From the NCBI GenBank assembly GCA_016710075.1, contig JADJLO010000011.1:62001-126000 (forward strand): DNA of 64,000 nucleotides, written 5' to 3'. The notes beneath the pieces were generated by a model, which saw only the letters and a list, made by a program, of their open reading frames with translations, did no database searches and was not told the origin of the DNA. Made by a program: the position numbers and the translations under genes. Numbering within the stretch: position 1 is the stretch's first letter; each line of letters opens with the position of its first letter. Shown here one piece after another: positions 19,521 to 29,640 of the stretch. The DNA is from Acidobacteriota bacterium (GTDB taxonomy: Bacteria; Acidobacteriota; Blastocatellia; RBC074).

Positions 19521-22500
19521 ATGCCTGTTTTATCTCATAACACAGGAACTCGAGTGCGGCTTTTAACGGTCATGATCATGATTTTGATGATTGCGGCTGT
19601 TACCTTTGAATGCGTTTCACGCGTCTCAGCCGATAGGCGTGACATGGAATCGAAGCACATCCGCACCGGGAGTAAGCAACCGCGCGCGGACCGCCTGAGG
19701 AAAAAACGAGACGATCTACTTTCTACCGCCGGGAAAAAAAAGGCGCCATCCATCTCTCATGATTCATATTCCGAGCAGGAATTGGGCGTTTCAGCCAGCA
19801 GTGAATCGCTGAATGATCTGAATTCAGAGGATAAAAGTATCGAGCTTTACGATAAGCCGCGTGAAGCTTTCGAGTATTATCGCCAAAAGCGCCTGCCTGA
19901 AGGGGAGACGCAGTTACCAATAGAGAAGTATTTCGACGCCTTTGAAAAGATGAGCAGCATGCCACATTTCTCGTCTGCTCTGGACCGTTCGCTTGACGCA
20001 CGAGAGTGGAAAGAGATGTCGAGGACTTCCGTTAAAGATTCCGGGATCTGGTCTCAACTCGGCCCGGGAAATATTGGCGGGCGGACACGGTCGATTCTGA
20101 TCAACCCTCTCAATCCCGAGATAATGTATGCGGCAGGCGTTTCAGGAGGAGTCTGGAAAACCAACAATGCAGGGGCATCGTGGAATCCGGTCACTGATTT
20201 CATCGGTAATCTTACTGTCGGCTCGATGGCCATGGATCCTTCAAACCCCGACACGATCCTGGTCGGGACCGGCGAAGGCGTTGTCGTTTCCGAAAAAGAC
20301 ACAGTGGGTGATTTAAGAGGCGCCGGGATTTTCAAAACCACCGATGGCGGAATGAATTGGACCCGTCTTGAAAATACTAAAACTGCGGATTTCTATTACG
20401 TCAATGACATCGTTTTCAGCCCACTCAATAGAAACAGAATTTATGCTGCAACAAGAACGGGTGTCTGGAGGTCACTCGATGCCGGATTGACGTGGGAAAA
20501 TGTCCACAACCCACCCGGGCAAAATGGCGGCACGATCAACGGCGGTTGTTTTGACCTTGCCATTCGCAGCGATGTACCCGGCGATTACGTGCTTGCCGCC
20601 TGCGGTTCGTTTGAGCAATCGACCGTATACCGCAACATCAAAGCCGCTGAAACTCTAAACTGGATCAGCGTGCTGACCGAACGTGGCATGGGACGGACAG
20701 CTCTCGCCATTGCGCCGTTAGATCAAAATGTCGTTTATGCTATCGCCTCAAGCATCGAGAACAATAATTACCGATCTGCTTTATACGCAGTCTTCAGGTC
20801 GGGTGATGGAGGTTCACCCGGATCATGGACGTCTCAGACAAGAAATTCCAGTTCAAGCAAGTTCAATTCCGCCATACTCTCGACACCTCCGCTGGCATTT
20901 TTCAGTGACTGCGGCTACGGGTCCAGTGACGATTTTTCAGGACAGGCATGGTACGACCTTGTCATCGCGGTCGATCCGGTGGACTCCAATCGGGTCTGGG
21001 TTGGAGGCATAGATATTTTTCGATCAGATGATGGAGGTATTAATTGGGGGCTGGCGGGGCCTGTCTACAAGGGAACAAGCTTTGAGATCGGACCGATTCA
21101 CCCCGATCAGCACGCTTTGGTATTTCATCCCCGGTACAACGGGACGACCAATCGGCAGTTATTTGTTGGCAACGACGGCGGCCTTTACCGGACTGACAAC
21201 GCGCTCGGTTCGGTTCTGACCACAATCGGTTCGTATTGTACCGCAGAGAAGAGCGGAATCGACTGGATCAGCCTGAACAATAATTATGGCGTGACTCAGT
21301 TCTATTTCGGTCTGGCGACACCCGATGGCAAATCCTACATTGGTGGCACGCAGGACAATGGGACCCTCATGGGAACTGACGTGAGAGGCGTCAATGGGTG
21401 GCGGGAGATCAACGGCGGTGATGGCGGTTACGTGGCAATCGATCCGAACATTCCTTCAACGATTTTTGCATCATACACAAGTATCTCGATCAGAAAGAGC
21501 ACGGATGGCGGAGCGACTTTCGGCAGTGCTACCAGTGGAATTGAGGACTTCGGATTATTCATCTCTCCCTTCGTTCTGGACCCGAGTGATCCTTCTCGAA
21601 TATGGACCGGCGGCAACTACATCTGGAGATCGGTCAATGGTGGAGCCAGATGGGTGCAGGCGAGTTCACTGACTTCCGGCGGCAGCCAGGTGAGCGCGAT
21701 TGCAGCAGCTCCGGGAGATGCGAAAAGAGTAATTGCCGGGATGGGAGACGGTTATATCCTCCGAACGGACGACGGTCTGACGGCAAATTCCGAGACATTC
21801 TGGTCGCCGACGCTTCCGCGACGAGGTTTCGTCTCTTCGATTTATTTCGATCCCGTCAATTCGGACATCGTTTATGCCACCTACTCAACATTCGGCGGAA
21901 CTCATGTCTGGAGAAGCCTCAACGGTGGAGTCTCATGGGCTGCTTTGGATGGCAGCGGCAGCGGTGCTTTGCCGGATATTCCGGTGCATGCAATAGTTGC
22001 CGACCCGGCCAATACCGCGCGACTATACATTGGAACCGACGCGGGAGTGTTCGTTTCAGTCGATGCCGGGGCGTCATGGGCTGTTGAAAATTCGGGTTTC
22101 GCCAACGTCATTACGGAATCGCTGCAAATGCACATAGCCAACGGCGTGTCTACGCTCTACGCGTTTACTTATGGACGCGGAGCCTGGCGTGTAACGATAA
22201 ACAACAACTCATGCAATTACTCGCTCCCGACCGCTACCCTGAATCTGAGCGCCTCGGCTTCAAACGGAACCATCGATGTCAAAGCCGGACCGGCCGGCTG
22301 CAACTGGACCGCTTCGAGCAGTACCACCTGGCTCAAGATCGCCGGCGGAGGCAGCTCTGACGGAAAAGTATCTTATTCAGTCGAAGCGAATAAGAGCCTT
22401 GATTCGAGAATCGGTACTGCCTTGATTGCCGGTAAAACATTGACCGTAATTCAGCCCGGCCTTGAAGACAGGGAAGTCCCGTTAATTTCGATTACAAATC

Positions 22501-25500
22501 CGAGACCCTCAGCCCCGGTCAGCAACATCACAGGATCGATCAATCTGGCCGGGAGCGTTTCCGATAACAGCGGCGTTCGTGAGGTCCGATGGGAGACCAG
22601 CAGGGGGGCGAGTGGAATTGCCTCTCTCGGTTTTAACCGTTCGGAATGGAGTGCGATATCCATTCCCCTGGCGCCAGGTCATAATCAAATAATAATGATT
22701 GCTGTCGATCAGGCTGGAAATATTGGCCGCGCGTTCCTAAATGTCAATTCATCTCCGGCATCGGCAATGGTGACAGTCGCCGGTACTGGCGCATCCGGGT
22801 TGTCGAGTAACGGCACCCCGGCGGTCAACGCAAATATCACCAGGCCAATTCGAATTGATATCGACGGCGCGGGCAATCTTTACCTGACCGATTCGGACAA
22901 TCAGATTATTCGAAAAGTTACTCCGGAAGGGGCGATCATAACCGTCGCCGGTAATGGAATCAGGGGCTATTCAGGCGATGGCGGGCCGGCAATCAACGCT
23001 TCGCTCAGTTTTCCGATAGGCGTCGCCGTCGATCTCTCCGGCAATATCTACATCTGTGATAACGGAAACAATCGCATCAGAAGAGTGTCCGCGACAAACG
23101 GAGTTATCACAACCTTGACTGGAACCGGCGCGCAGGCCTACTCCGGGGATGGCGGTCCTGCAATCGAGGCACAACTCAACTCGCCTCAAAACGTCGCGGT
23201 CGACAACTCTGGCAACGTCTACATCTCCGATTTCGGCAATTCGCGAATACGCAAAGTGACCATCTCCGACGGCACGATTTCGACTGTGGCCGGCAGCGGC
23301 GTCATCGGTTTTGATGGGGACGGAGGCCCGGCAACATTAGCCAGACTGAATTCTCCAAATAATGTTTTCGCCGATAAAAATGGAAACCTGATCATCTGCG
23401 ATGCAGGCAACAGCAGAATCCGCAGGGTCAGTTCATCCGACGGAAAAATATCGACCATTGTCGGTAATGGAACCAGAGGCTACGGCGGTGATGGAGGGCC
23501 CGCGGCCGAGGCTTTGATAAATGTTCCTGCCGGTGCGATTACCGATCAGTCTGGAAATTTGTATTTTTCTGATCGGGCCAATCACCGTGTCAGGAAAGTC
23601 GATGCTCAAACTGGATCAGTCACGACCGTGGCCGGTTCGGGCAGAGGCGGATTTAATGGGGATGGGCTGGCGGGTCCGGCATCGGATCTGAATTTTCCAA
23701 CCGGGCTGGCGTTGGATCCGGCCGGAAACCTCTACATCGGCGATCGTGACAACCTGCGTATTCGAAAGCTGATAAATACTGTTGCGACCGATAATGTCGC
23801 CCCATATCTTTCGATCGAGAGCCCGACAACCTCGACAAGTTTTACGACTACATCAGAGATCTTTTCAGCGAGCGGGAAAGTGACTGATAATTCGGCAATC
23901 ATTCAGATAAGGTGGAGCAACGATCGTGGAGGCAGTGGGCTGATTCCGATTTCCGGAAACTGGTCTGTCAGATCGATACCGCTTCAACTGGGTTTGAATA
24001 ATTTTTCGGTCTCCGCCTGGGATGCGAGCGGCAATGTCTCAACCGCAAGGATCGCTGTCAGTTACAATCCAGAGCAGATAATTACGACACTGGCGGGGAC
24101 GGGAGCAGAAGGCGATACCGGAGATGGCTTCTCGGGTCTTCTGGCCAGACTGTCATTACCAACATCGATTGCCGTTGATAACGCGGGCAACGTCTATTTT
24201 GCCGACAGCGGTAACCACAGGATCCGCAAGATTATGCCTGGCGGGATCATCGTCCCATTCGCCGGAAACGGAAATCTGGGTTCATCAGGCGATGGCGGCC
24301 TTGCAGTCAACGCCGCTTTAAACAATCCTCAAAGTGTGACGCTGGACTCATCAGGCAATGTTTATATTGCCGATACCAACAATAATCGAATTCGCAAAGT
24401 CACCCCTGCCGGCATCATTTCGACCGTTGCCGGCACTGGTCGTGCGGGCTTCACAGGAGACGGAGGGCCTGCCGATAAGGCGAGGCTGAACTCTCCATAT
24501 GGAGTGGCTTCGGATGGAGCGGGTAATCTCTTCATTGCCGATACTGCAAATTTCAGAATCAGAAAAGTGGCTGTTTCGAATGGACTAATATCCACAGTGG
24601 CCGGCAACGGCAGTTTTGGGAACAGCGGTGATAACGGGCCCGCCGTCGAGGCGCGACTCAATACCCCTTATTCAGTGGCCATCAGTCGTGAGGGTAATCT
24701 CTTTATCGTCGATGTCGGCGACCATAAAGTACGTCGAGTAAGTCCTGACGGGATCATTACCCGGGCGATAGGGACAGGAACGTCGGGGTACAGTGGTGAC
24801 GGCGGACCGGCTGCGAGTGCCCAAATCGACACCCCAACCGGAATTGGGTTCGATTCAGAAAGCAATCTCTACCTGGCGGACCTTGGCAACAACCGGATCA
24901 GAAAGGTCTCGACTGCGGGGATCATTTCCACATTTGCAGGCAACGGCATCGCCGGATTTTCGGGAGACGGCGGCTCACCTCTATCGGCTCAATTATCACT
25001 TCCCTCGGCCTTGGCTTTCGACTCTTCCGGACGCCTCTATCTGGCCGACTATGGAAATCTGAGAATCAGAATGATCATCGCGGCCAACGCTTTAAACTCA
25101 CTCGCGGTTTTCTCCGCGGCAAGTTACCACGGAGGTTCGCTGGCTCCGGAATCGATCGGTGCGGTCTTTGGCAGGGAATTATCGGGCTCGGCTAAAAACG
25201 CGGAATCCACTCCTCTGCCTGTGACTCTTGAGGGTTTGGTCTTGCGGATCGCCGATTCACAGGGAGTTGTAAAGCTGGCGCCTCTGTTTTACGTCTCATC
25301 CGGCCAGGTAAACTTTCAGGTGCCGGCCGGAACTTATCCGGGCACCGCAACAATCACGGTCAACTCTGCCGGCGGCAATATCTCAACCGGAACCATGCCT
25401 GTTGCAAATGTCTCTCCAGGCATTTTTTCAGCCAATTCCAATGGTCAGGGAGTCGCCGCCGCATTTCTCCTCAGAATCAAACCGGATTTGCAGCAGGTTT

Positions 25501-25817
25501 ATGAGCCTGTTTCAGTCTATGATGCTTCCACGGGTCGATTCAACCCGGTCCCCATCGATCTGGGGCCGGAAGGGGATACCCTTTATTTAATTATGTTTGG
25601 CACCGGATTCAGAAATAGAATCTCACCGGAAATGGCTTCAGTAGATGTCGGCGGGCAAAGCGCGGAGATACTTTATCTTGGAGCCCAGGGAGATTTCACG
25701 GGCCTCGATCAGTTGAATATCAGGCTCGATCGCAACCTTCGAGGGCGAGGCGATATCAACATCAAGTGCATGGTGGATGGCAGTGCATCAAACTCCGTCA
25801 GCATACGAATCAAATAG
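19521..25817 (+). CDS. Giant secreted BNR / BACON / double-NHL propeller protein with TIGR03437-like C-terminus
   Basis: The start is ATG 19521 with AGGAGAGG upstream; 2098 residues. A signal anchor ('LLTVMIMILMIAAVTF') is followed by a basic linker. Residues about 160-885 form sortilin/BNR-type propellers with repeated 'GGVWKTNNAGASW'-like motifs and Asp boxes. About 890-985 is a BACON-like domain ('CNWTASSSTTWLKIAGG'). Then two modules follow, each an Ig-like 'SDNSGVREVRW' unit plus six NHL repeats of the type 'STVAGTGRAGFTGDGGPA' (about 1090-1415 and 1525-1850). The C-terminal 240 residues ('VFSAASYHGGSLAPESIGAV') match the TIGR03437 type common in Acidobacteriota. It is likely a cell-surface or secreted binding protein; no catalytic residues can be named. 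Confidence 0.88.
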   Translation: MPVLSHNTGTRVRLLTVMIMILMIAAVTFECVSRVSADRRDMESKHIRTGSKQPRADRLRKKRDDLLSTAGKKKAPSISHDSYSEQELGVSASSESLNDLNSEDKSIELYDKPREAFEYYRQKRLPEGETQLPIEKYFDAFEKMSSMPHFSSALDRSLDAREWKEMSRTSVKDSGIWSQLGPGNIGGRTRSILINPLNPEIMYAAGVSGGVWKTNNAGASWNPVTDFIGNLTVGSMAMDPSNPDTILVGTGEGVVVSEKDTVGDLRGAGIFKTTDGGMNWTRLENTKTADFYYVNDIVFSPLNRNRIYAATRTGVWRSLDAGLTWENVHNPPGQNGGTINGGCFDLAIRSDVPGDYVLAACGSFEQSTVYRNIKAAETLNWISVLTERGMGRTALAIAPLDQNVVYAIASSIENNNYRSALYAVFRSGDGGSPGSWTSQTRNSSSSKFNSAILSTPPLAFFSDCGYGSSDDFSGQAWYDLVIAVDPVDSNRVWVGGIDIFRSDDGGINWGLAGPVYKGTSFEIGPIHPDQHALVFHPRYNGTTNRQLFVGNDGGLYRTDNALGSVLTTIGSYCTAEKSGIDWISLNNNYGVTQFYFGLATPDGKSYIGGTQDNGTLMGTDVRGVNGWREINGGDGGYVAIDPNIPSTIFASYTSISIRKSTDGGATFGSATSGIEDFGLFISPFVLDPSDPSRIWTGGNYIWRSVNGGARWVQASSLTSGGSQVSAIAAAPGDAKRVIAGMGDGYILRTDDGLTANSETFWSPTLPRRGFVSSIYFDPVNSDIVYATYSTFGGTHVWRSLNGGVSWAALDGSGSGALPDIPVHAIVADPANTARLYIGTDAGVFVSVDAGASWAVENSGFANVITESLQMHIANGVSTLYAFTYGRGAWRVTINNNSCNYSLPTATLNLSASASNGTIDVKAGPAGCNWTASSSTTWLKIAGGGSSDGKVSYSVEANKSLDSRIGTALIAGKTLTVIQPGLEDREVPLISITNPRPSAPVSNITGSINLAGSVSDNSGVREVRWETSRGASGIASLGFNRSEWSAISIPLAPGHNQIIMIAVDQAGNIGRAFLNVNSSPASAMVTVAGTGASGLSSNGTPAVNANITRPIRIDIDGAGNLYLTDSDNQIIRKVTPEGAIITVAGNGIRGYSGDGGPAINASLSFPIGVAVDLSGNIYICDNGNNRIRRVSATNGVITTLTGTGAQAYSGDGGPAIEAQLNSPQNVAVDNSGNVYISDFGNSRIRKVTISDGTISTVAGSGVIGFDGDGGPATLARLNSPNNVFADKNGNLIICDAGNSRIRRVSSSDGKISTIVGNGTRGYGGDGGPAAEALINVPAGAITDQSGNLYFSDRANHRVRKVDAQTGSVTTVAGSGRGGFNGDGLAGPASDLNFPTGLALDPAGNLYIGDRDNLRIRKLINTVATDNVAPYLSIESPTTSTSFTTTSEIFSASGKVTDNSAIIQIRWSNDRGGSGLIPISGNWSVRSIPLQLGLNNFSVSAWDASGNVSTARIAVSYNPEQIITTLAGTGAEGDTGDGFSGLLARLSLPTSIAVDNAGNVYFADSGNHRIRKIMPGGIIVPFAGNGNLGSSGDGGLAVNAALNNPQSVTLDSSGNVYIADTNNNRIRKVTPAGIISTVAGTGRAGFTGDGGPADKARLNSPYGVASDGAGNLFIADTANFRIRKVAVSNGLISTVAGNGSFGNSGDNGPAVEARLNTPYSVAISREGNLFIVDVGDHKVRRVSPDGIITRAIGTGTSGYSGDGGPAASAQIDTPTGIGFDSESNLYLADLGNNRIRKVSTAGIISTFAGNGIAGFSGDGGSPLSAQLSLPSALAFDSSGRLYLADYGNLRIRMIIAANALNSLAVFSAASYHGGSLAPESIGAVFGRELSGSAKNAESTPLPVTLEGLVLRIADSQGVVKLAPLFYVSSGQVNFQVPAGTYPGTATITVNSAGGNISTGTMPVANVSPGIFSANSNGQGVAAAFLLRIKPDLQQVYEPVSVYDASTGRFNPVPIDLGPEGDTLYLIMFGTGFRNRISPEMASVDVGGQSAEILYLGAQGDFTGLDQLNIRLDRNLRGRGDINIKCMVDGSASNSVSIRIK

Positions 25818-25979
25818 ATCGTCCGGATAGATTTGGGACCGGCCGGCAATTCAATTTGATTGCATTCCCGGTCAATCGAGACAAAGTTCCGACTGCGCTT
25901 CAAATGAAACCTGTTTTCCTGTACAATTCCCGATCGAATTTCTATCAATCGACTCAAGGCTACGGGAAAGATAAATCCG

Positions 25980-26357
25980 ATGGAAACCATTCAGACAGAC
26001 CTCGCTCCGAAGGCCATTGGCCCTTATTCGCAAGCGATCAAGGCCGGCGGCCTGGTCTTTACTTCAGGTCAGATACCGCTCGACCCTTCGACTATGCAGG
26101 TCGTTGAAGGTGATATTCAAAAACAGACGGAACTGGTTCTCAATAATCTGAAAGCCGTTCTTGAGGCTGCGGGAACATCGATAGACCGTGTCGTCAAGAC
26201 AACCGTCTTCCTGGCTGATATGAACGATTTTGCCGCGATGAATGAGGTCTATGCCTCATTTTTCAGCTCAAATAAGCCGGCGCGTTCGACAGTTCAGGCT
26301 GCCCGGCTGCCTCGGGACGTCAGCGTCGAGATCGAGGCGATTGCCCTCGCTTTATAG
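25980..26357 (+). CDS. ridA: RidA family reactive intermediate/imine deaminase
   Basis: A 125-residue YjgF/YER057c/UK114 protein covering the whole family length. Motifs include 'AIGPYSQAIKAGGLVFTSGQ', 'IQKQTELVLNNLKAVLEAAG' and the C-terminal 'ARSTVQAARLPRDVSVEIEA', where the Arg that binds the substrate carboxylate is present. RidA hydrolyses 2-aminoacrylate and related enamines released by PLP enzymes, in the cytoplasm. The start ATG 25980 has a weak GGGAAAG-type site upstream. It lies alone between the giant propeller gene and the SurA-like gene; the 160 bp before it show no other feature. Confidence 0.95.
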   Translation: METIQTDLAPKAIGPYSQAIKAGGLVFTSGQIPLDPSTMQVVEGDIQKQTELVLNNLKAVLEAAGTSIDRVVKTTVFLADMNDFAAMNEVYASFFSSNKPARSTVQAARLPRDVSVEIEAIALAL

Positions 26358-26445
26358 ATAGTAAGCAGTTTTTTTGTATCGAAGCATAGAAAAATAAAGG
26401 GCTTCAGCCGATACAATGACAAATCCAATAAGGAGTTAATCAAAA

Positions 26446-27588
26446 GTGCGTAAGAACTTGTTGCCTGTATTTCTTTTTGTCCTGGCGATTGGACTAACCG
26501 CCTGCGGCGGAGGGAAGAGCACGAGCGGTTCAACCGGCGGTGATGATGTCGCCGCTGAAGTGAATGGTGTCAGTATCCCTGTCAAAGACGTCGATCGCGT
26601 GATCACGCAGCAGTACCGTGGGCAGGAAAACCAGCTTTCGCAACTGGCGCTGGCTGCATACAGACTGCAGGCGCTCGACAACCTGGTCACTCAGGAAGTT
26701 CTTTATCAACGCGCCCGGAAGGAGAACATCATTCCCGGCGATGATGAGATCAAACAGTATATTCAAAGATACAAGCAGGAGAACGGATATACGGAAGAGG
26801 CCTTTGCCAACGATCTAAAGCAAACCAATCAGACCGAAGATCAGTTCAAAGAGAACGTCAAGAAGCAACTCGCGATTCAGAAGCTTTATGAAAAGACAGA
26901 ATCCCAGCTAAAGGTTCAGGACCGCGAAGTGGCTGATGTCTATAACGCCAATCCTAAACAGTTCACCATTCAACCTGGAGTTCAGATTTCGGACATCATC
27001 ATCGATCCGGCGGATAATGGAATGAAGTTCGATGTTCAGGGAGAAGCTGCGGCTGAACAGAGAATTCGCGAGATTCAAACACGATTGAAGAATGGTTCCG
27101 ACTTTGCAACCATTGCCCGCCAGCTCTCCGAGCACAACAGTTCGGCCCAGAGCGGAGATCTTGGCTTCCTGAGAAAAGATCAGTTTTCCAACATTCCACA
27201 GATGATGGGTCTGCCCGGATCTCTCGGAGACAGATTTATGGCGATGAAAGAAGGAGACATTACTGAGCCGATCAAGGATCAGGCAGGCAGATGGCATGTC
27301 TTCAAACTCACCGGCAAGCAGACTGAAACACGAGACAGAACGCTGGAAGACCCAAATGTCAGGAAAGAGATATCTGATGCGATTCTGGCCCAGCGCAAGC
27401 AGGTAGTCGATGCGTCATTACAGGCACGCGCACGTGAAGAGGCGAAGATTGTCAACTTTCTTGCCCAGCGAATGCTCGACAATCCTAATAGCTTCGGGGT
27501 GCTGAGGCCTGTTCCGGCGGCAACGACCGCTTCCAGTGCCCAACCGGCGGCTTCGCCTTCACCCTCTGCGACCGCGAAGGCCAAATAA
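26446..27588 (+). CDS. SurA/PpiC-type peptidylprolyl isomerase lipoprotein
   Basis: The start is GTG 26446 with AAGGAG about eleven bases upstream. A lipoprotein signal 'FVLAIGLTACGGG' places the lipidated Cys near residue 22. A SurA-N-like helical chaperone part follows ('LQALDNLVTQEVLYQRA', 'FANDLKQTNQTEDQFKENVK'). A parvulin PPIase domain is visible around residues 180-285, with 'SEHNSSAQSGDLGFLRKDQF' and 'EGDITEPIKDQAGRWHVFKL'. The C-terminal tail is Ala/Pro/Ser-rich. The role is probably folding of outer-membrane or secreted proteins in the periplasm. Length (380 aa) is ordinary. A terminator-like hairpin follows. Confidence 0.92.
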   Translation: MRKNLLPVFLFVLAIGLTACGGGKSTSGSTGGDDVAAEVNGVSIPVKDVDRVITQQYRGQENQLSQLALAAYRLQALDNLVTQEVLYQRARKENIIPGDDEIKQYIQRYKQENGYTEEAFANDLKQTNQTEDQFKENVKKQLAIQKLYEKTESQLKVQDREVADVYNANPKQFTIQPGVQISDIIIDPADNGMKFDVQGEAAAEQRIREIQTRLKNGSDFATIARQLSEHNSSAQSGDLGFLRKDQFSNIPQMMGLPGSLGDRFMAMKEGDITEPIKDQAGRWHVFKLTGKQTETRDRTLEDPNVRKEISDAILAQRKQVVDASLQARAREEAKIVNFLAQRMLDNPNSFGVLRPVPAATTASSAQPAASPSPSATAKAK

Positions 27589-27618
27589 TCAAGCCTGTCC
27601 TGCCGCATTTTCTTATCA

Positions 27619-27658
27619 GGGAGACGTCAATGTGAGGTTATGACACTGACTGTCTCCC
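27619..27658 (+). terminator. Intrinsic terminator-like hairpin after the PPIase gene
   Basis: GGGAGACGTCA (27619-27629) pairs with TGACTGTCTCCC (27647-27658) with one bulged base. It is followed by the T-rich CGATTTATTTT. Confidence 0.65.
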
Positions 27659-27680
27659 CGATTTATTTTGTTGATCAAAA

Positions 27681-29606
27681 ATGCTGTTTAGACTATCCGA
27701 AGTAAATAAATCCTACGGCACGCAGGATGTGCTCAAAGGAGCCGGATTCCAGATAAATCCCGGAGAACACGCCGGACTTGTCGGCAGAAATGGCGCCGGC
27801 AAGACGACCATCCTGCGCCTGATTGCAGGCGTTGAAACTCCGGATACGGGAGAGATTGACAGGCTAAAGGGCTTGAAACTCGGGGTCCTTTCACAGCATG
27901 TCGATTTTATCGGCAGCGAGACTGTTTTGGACGCGGCATTGCACGTCTTCGAGAAGTTGATATCCCTCGAAAAAAGGATGCGCGAGCTGGAACATGCGAT
28001 GACCGAATCTTCAGGTGATTTGCTCGAAAAGATCATGCTGGAATACAGCGAGGCCCAGCACATATATGAGCATGAAGGTGGATTCAGCTATCACGCAAGA
28101 GCCGAATCCGTGCTGCTTGGGCTTGGATTTAATCCCAATGATTTTGTGAAGAAAGCTGAGGACCTCTCGGGTGGCGAGAAGAACAGGCTGGGGCTTGCCA
28201 GATTACTGCTGCTTGAACCCGATATTCTTCTTCTCGACGAGCCGACAAATCACCTCGATGTCGAGGCCGTCGAATGGCTTGAGGATTTTCTCTCGGCTTA
28301 TAAGTCGGCATTCCTGATCATCTCGCATGACCGCTTCTTTCTCGATCATACCGTCAATCGAGTGCTCGATCTTGAAAACGGCCAGATCGACAGCTACAAA
28401 GGCAATTACAGCGACTACCTCATTCAGAAAGAGGAGCGGCGCGAACAGCAGATGAAGGCTTACGAGCAACAACAGGAGCTTATTTCCAAAACCGAGGACT
28501 TCATCAGGCGCAACCTGGCCGGGCAGAAGACGAAGCAGGCTAAATCCCGGCGCAAGATGCTCGAGAAGATGGACCGCGTCGAGAATCTGAATAATCTGGA
28601 GACGGCAAACTTCAAATTGAAGCCTACTGCCAGGACCGGCGACCAGGTTATGATCCTCGAAAAACTTTCGATCGGCTACCCTTCACAGACACTGGCAAAG
28701 GACCTGACCTTTACGCTACGGCGCGGCGAGCGGCTTGGAATAATCGGGGGAAACGGAACCGGCAAGACCACCCTGCTGCGGACCATACTCGGTGAGCTGC
28801 GACCGATCGCCGGCGATCTGAGATTTGGCTCAGGAGTCAGCCTCGGTTATTACGACCAGCGCCTGCTGAGCGTCGACGAGAGAAATACAGTCATTGAAGA
28901 TCTCAGAACCGTTGCCTCCTCATCAGTCACAGACGGCGAACTCCGTGGTTTCCTGGGGAGGTTCCTCTTTTCCGGCGACGATGCCTATAAGCCTGTTTCA
29001 GCGCTCTCAGGCGGCGAGAAGGGGAGACTGGCCATCGCCAAACTGATCTATTCAAGAGCCAATGTTCTGATGCTGGATGAGCCGACCAATCACCTCGACA
29101 TTGCATCATGCGAGGCTCTCGAAGAAGCGCTCAACGTGTATGATGGAACCATCATTACTGTCTCTCACGACAGATACTTTCTCGATCGCGTGGCCACCAA
29201 TATCCTCTTTTTCGGAGAAAAGGGCGTCGAATATTTCAATGGCGGTTATACAGAGTTTTATGAATCGCATCATCGTGCCCTTGCAGATGAGCAGGCAAGG
29301 GTTGCGGAAGCGCTGCGACAGGAAAAGACCTCCCGAAAAACGGTAACCCCCAAAACGGACTCCACCCGTAAATCAAAAAAGAAACAGGTTGCCGCAGCCG
29401 AAATTGAGACCCAGATCCACTCGACAGAGGCCGAATTTGGCGAAATAGCCGAACTCATCTCCACCGAAGAAGTTGCTCGCGACCGTGAACGACTGCAGGA
29501 ATTGAGCGAAAAATACCATTCCCTCGAAGATCGGCTTAAGGATCTTTATCAGAAATGGGAACAGGCACTCGAAACCGAGTCCCAGGCCGCTCAATCCGCA
29601 TCATGA
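27681..29606 (+). CDS. ABC-F family ATPase (second copy)
   Basis: The 641-residue double ABC cassette lacks membrane segments. Cassette 1: 'GRNGAGKTTILRLIAG' and 'LSGGEKNRLGLARLLL' with 'LLLDEPTNHLD'. Cassette 2: 'GGNGTGKTTLLRTILG' and 'LSGGEKGRLAIAKLIY' with 'LMLDEPTNHLD'. The linker around residues 240-310 is Gln/Lys-rich ('RREQQMKAYEQQQELI', 'AGQKTKQAKSRRKML'), as in ABC-F proteins that reach into the ribosomal exit site. A coiled-coil C-terminal tail follows ('EIETQIHSTEAEFGEIAELI'). It resembles YdiF/YfmR-type translation factors more than Uup. Whether it protects against antibiotics cannot be told. YbaK follows after 34 bp, so they may share a transcript. Confidence 0.92.
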   Translation: MLFRLSEVNKSYGTQDVLKGAGFQINPGEHAGLVGRNGAGKTTILRLIAGVETPDTGEIDRLKGLKLGVLSQHVDFIGSETVLDAALHVFEKLISLEKRMRELEHAMTESSGDLLEKIMLEYSEAQHIYEHEGGFSYHARAESVLLGLGFNPNDFVKKAEDLSGGEKNRLGLARLLLLEPDILLLDEPTNHLDVEAVEWLEDFLSAYKSAFLIISHDRFFLDHTVNRVLDLENGQIDSYKGNYSDYLIQKEERREQQMKAYEQQQELISKTEDFIRRNLAGQKTKQAKSRRKMLEKMDRVENLNNLETANFKLKPTARTGDQVMILEKLSIGYPSQTLAKDLTFTLRRGERLGIIGGNGTGKTTLLRTILGELRPIAGDLRFGSGVSLGYYDQRLLSVDERNTVIEDLRTVASSSVTDGELRGFLGRFLFSGDDAYKPVSALSGGEKGRLAIAKLIYSRANVLMLDEPTNHLDIASCEALEEALNVYDGTIITVSHDRYFLDRVATNILFFGEKGVEYFNGGYTEFYESHHRALADEQARVAEALRQEKTSRKTVTPKTDSTRKSKKKQVAAAEIETQIHSTEAEFGEIAELISTEEVARDRERLQELSEKYHSLEDRLKDLYQKWEQALETESQAAQSAS

Positions 29607-29640
29607 ACCTGGATCCTAAACTGAAAATACCGGTGCAGTT

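Noticed and set aside
23000..25100. Repetitive 'GGAGACGGCGG'-like motifs as a CRISPR or DNA repeat array
   Set aside because: They are in-frame codons for NHL repeat glycines and aspartates with irregular spacing, so they are protein repeats.
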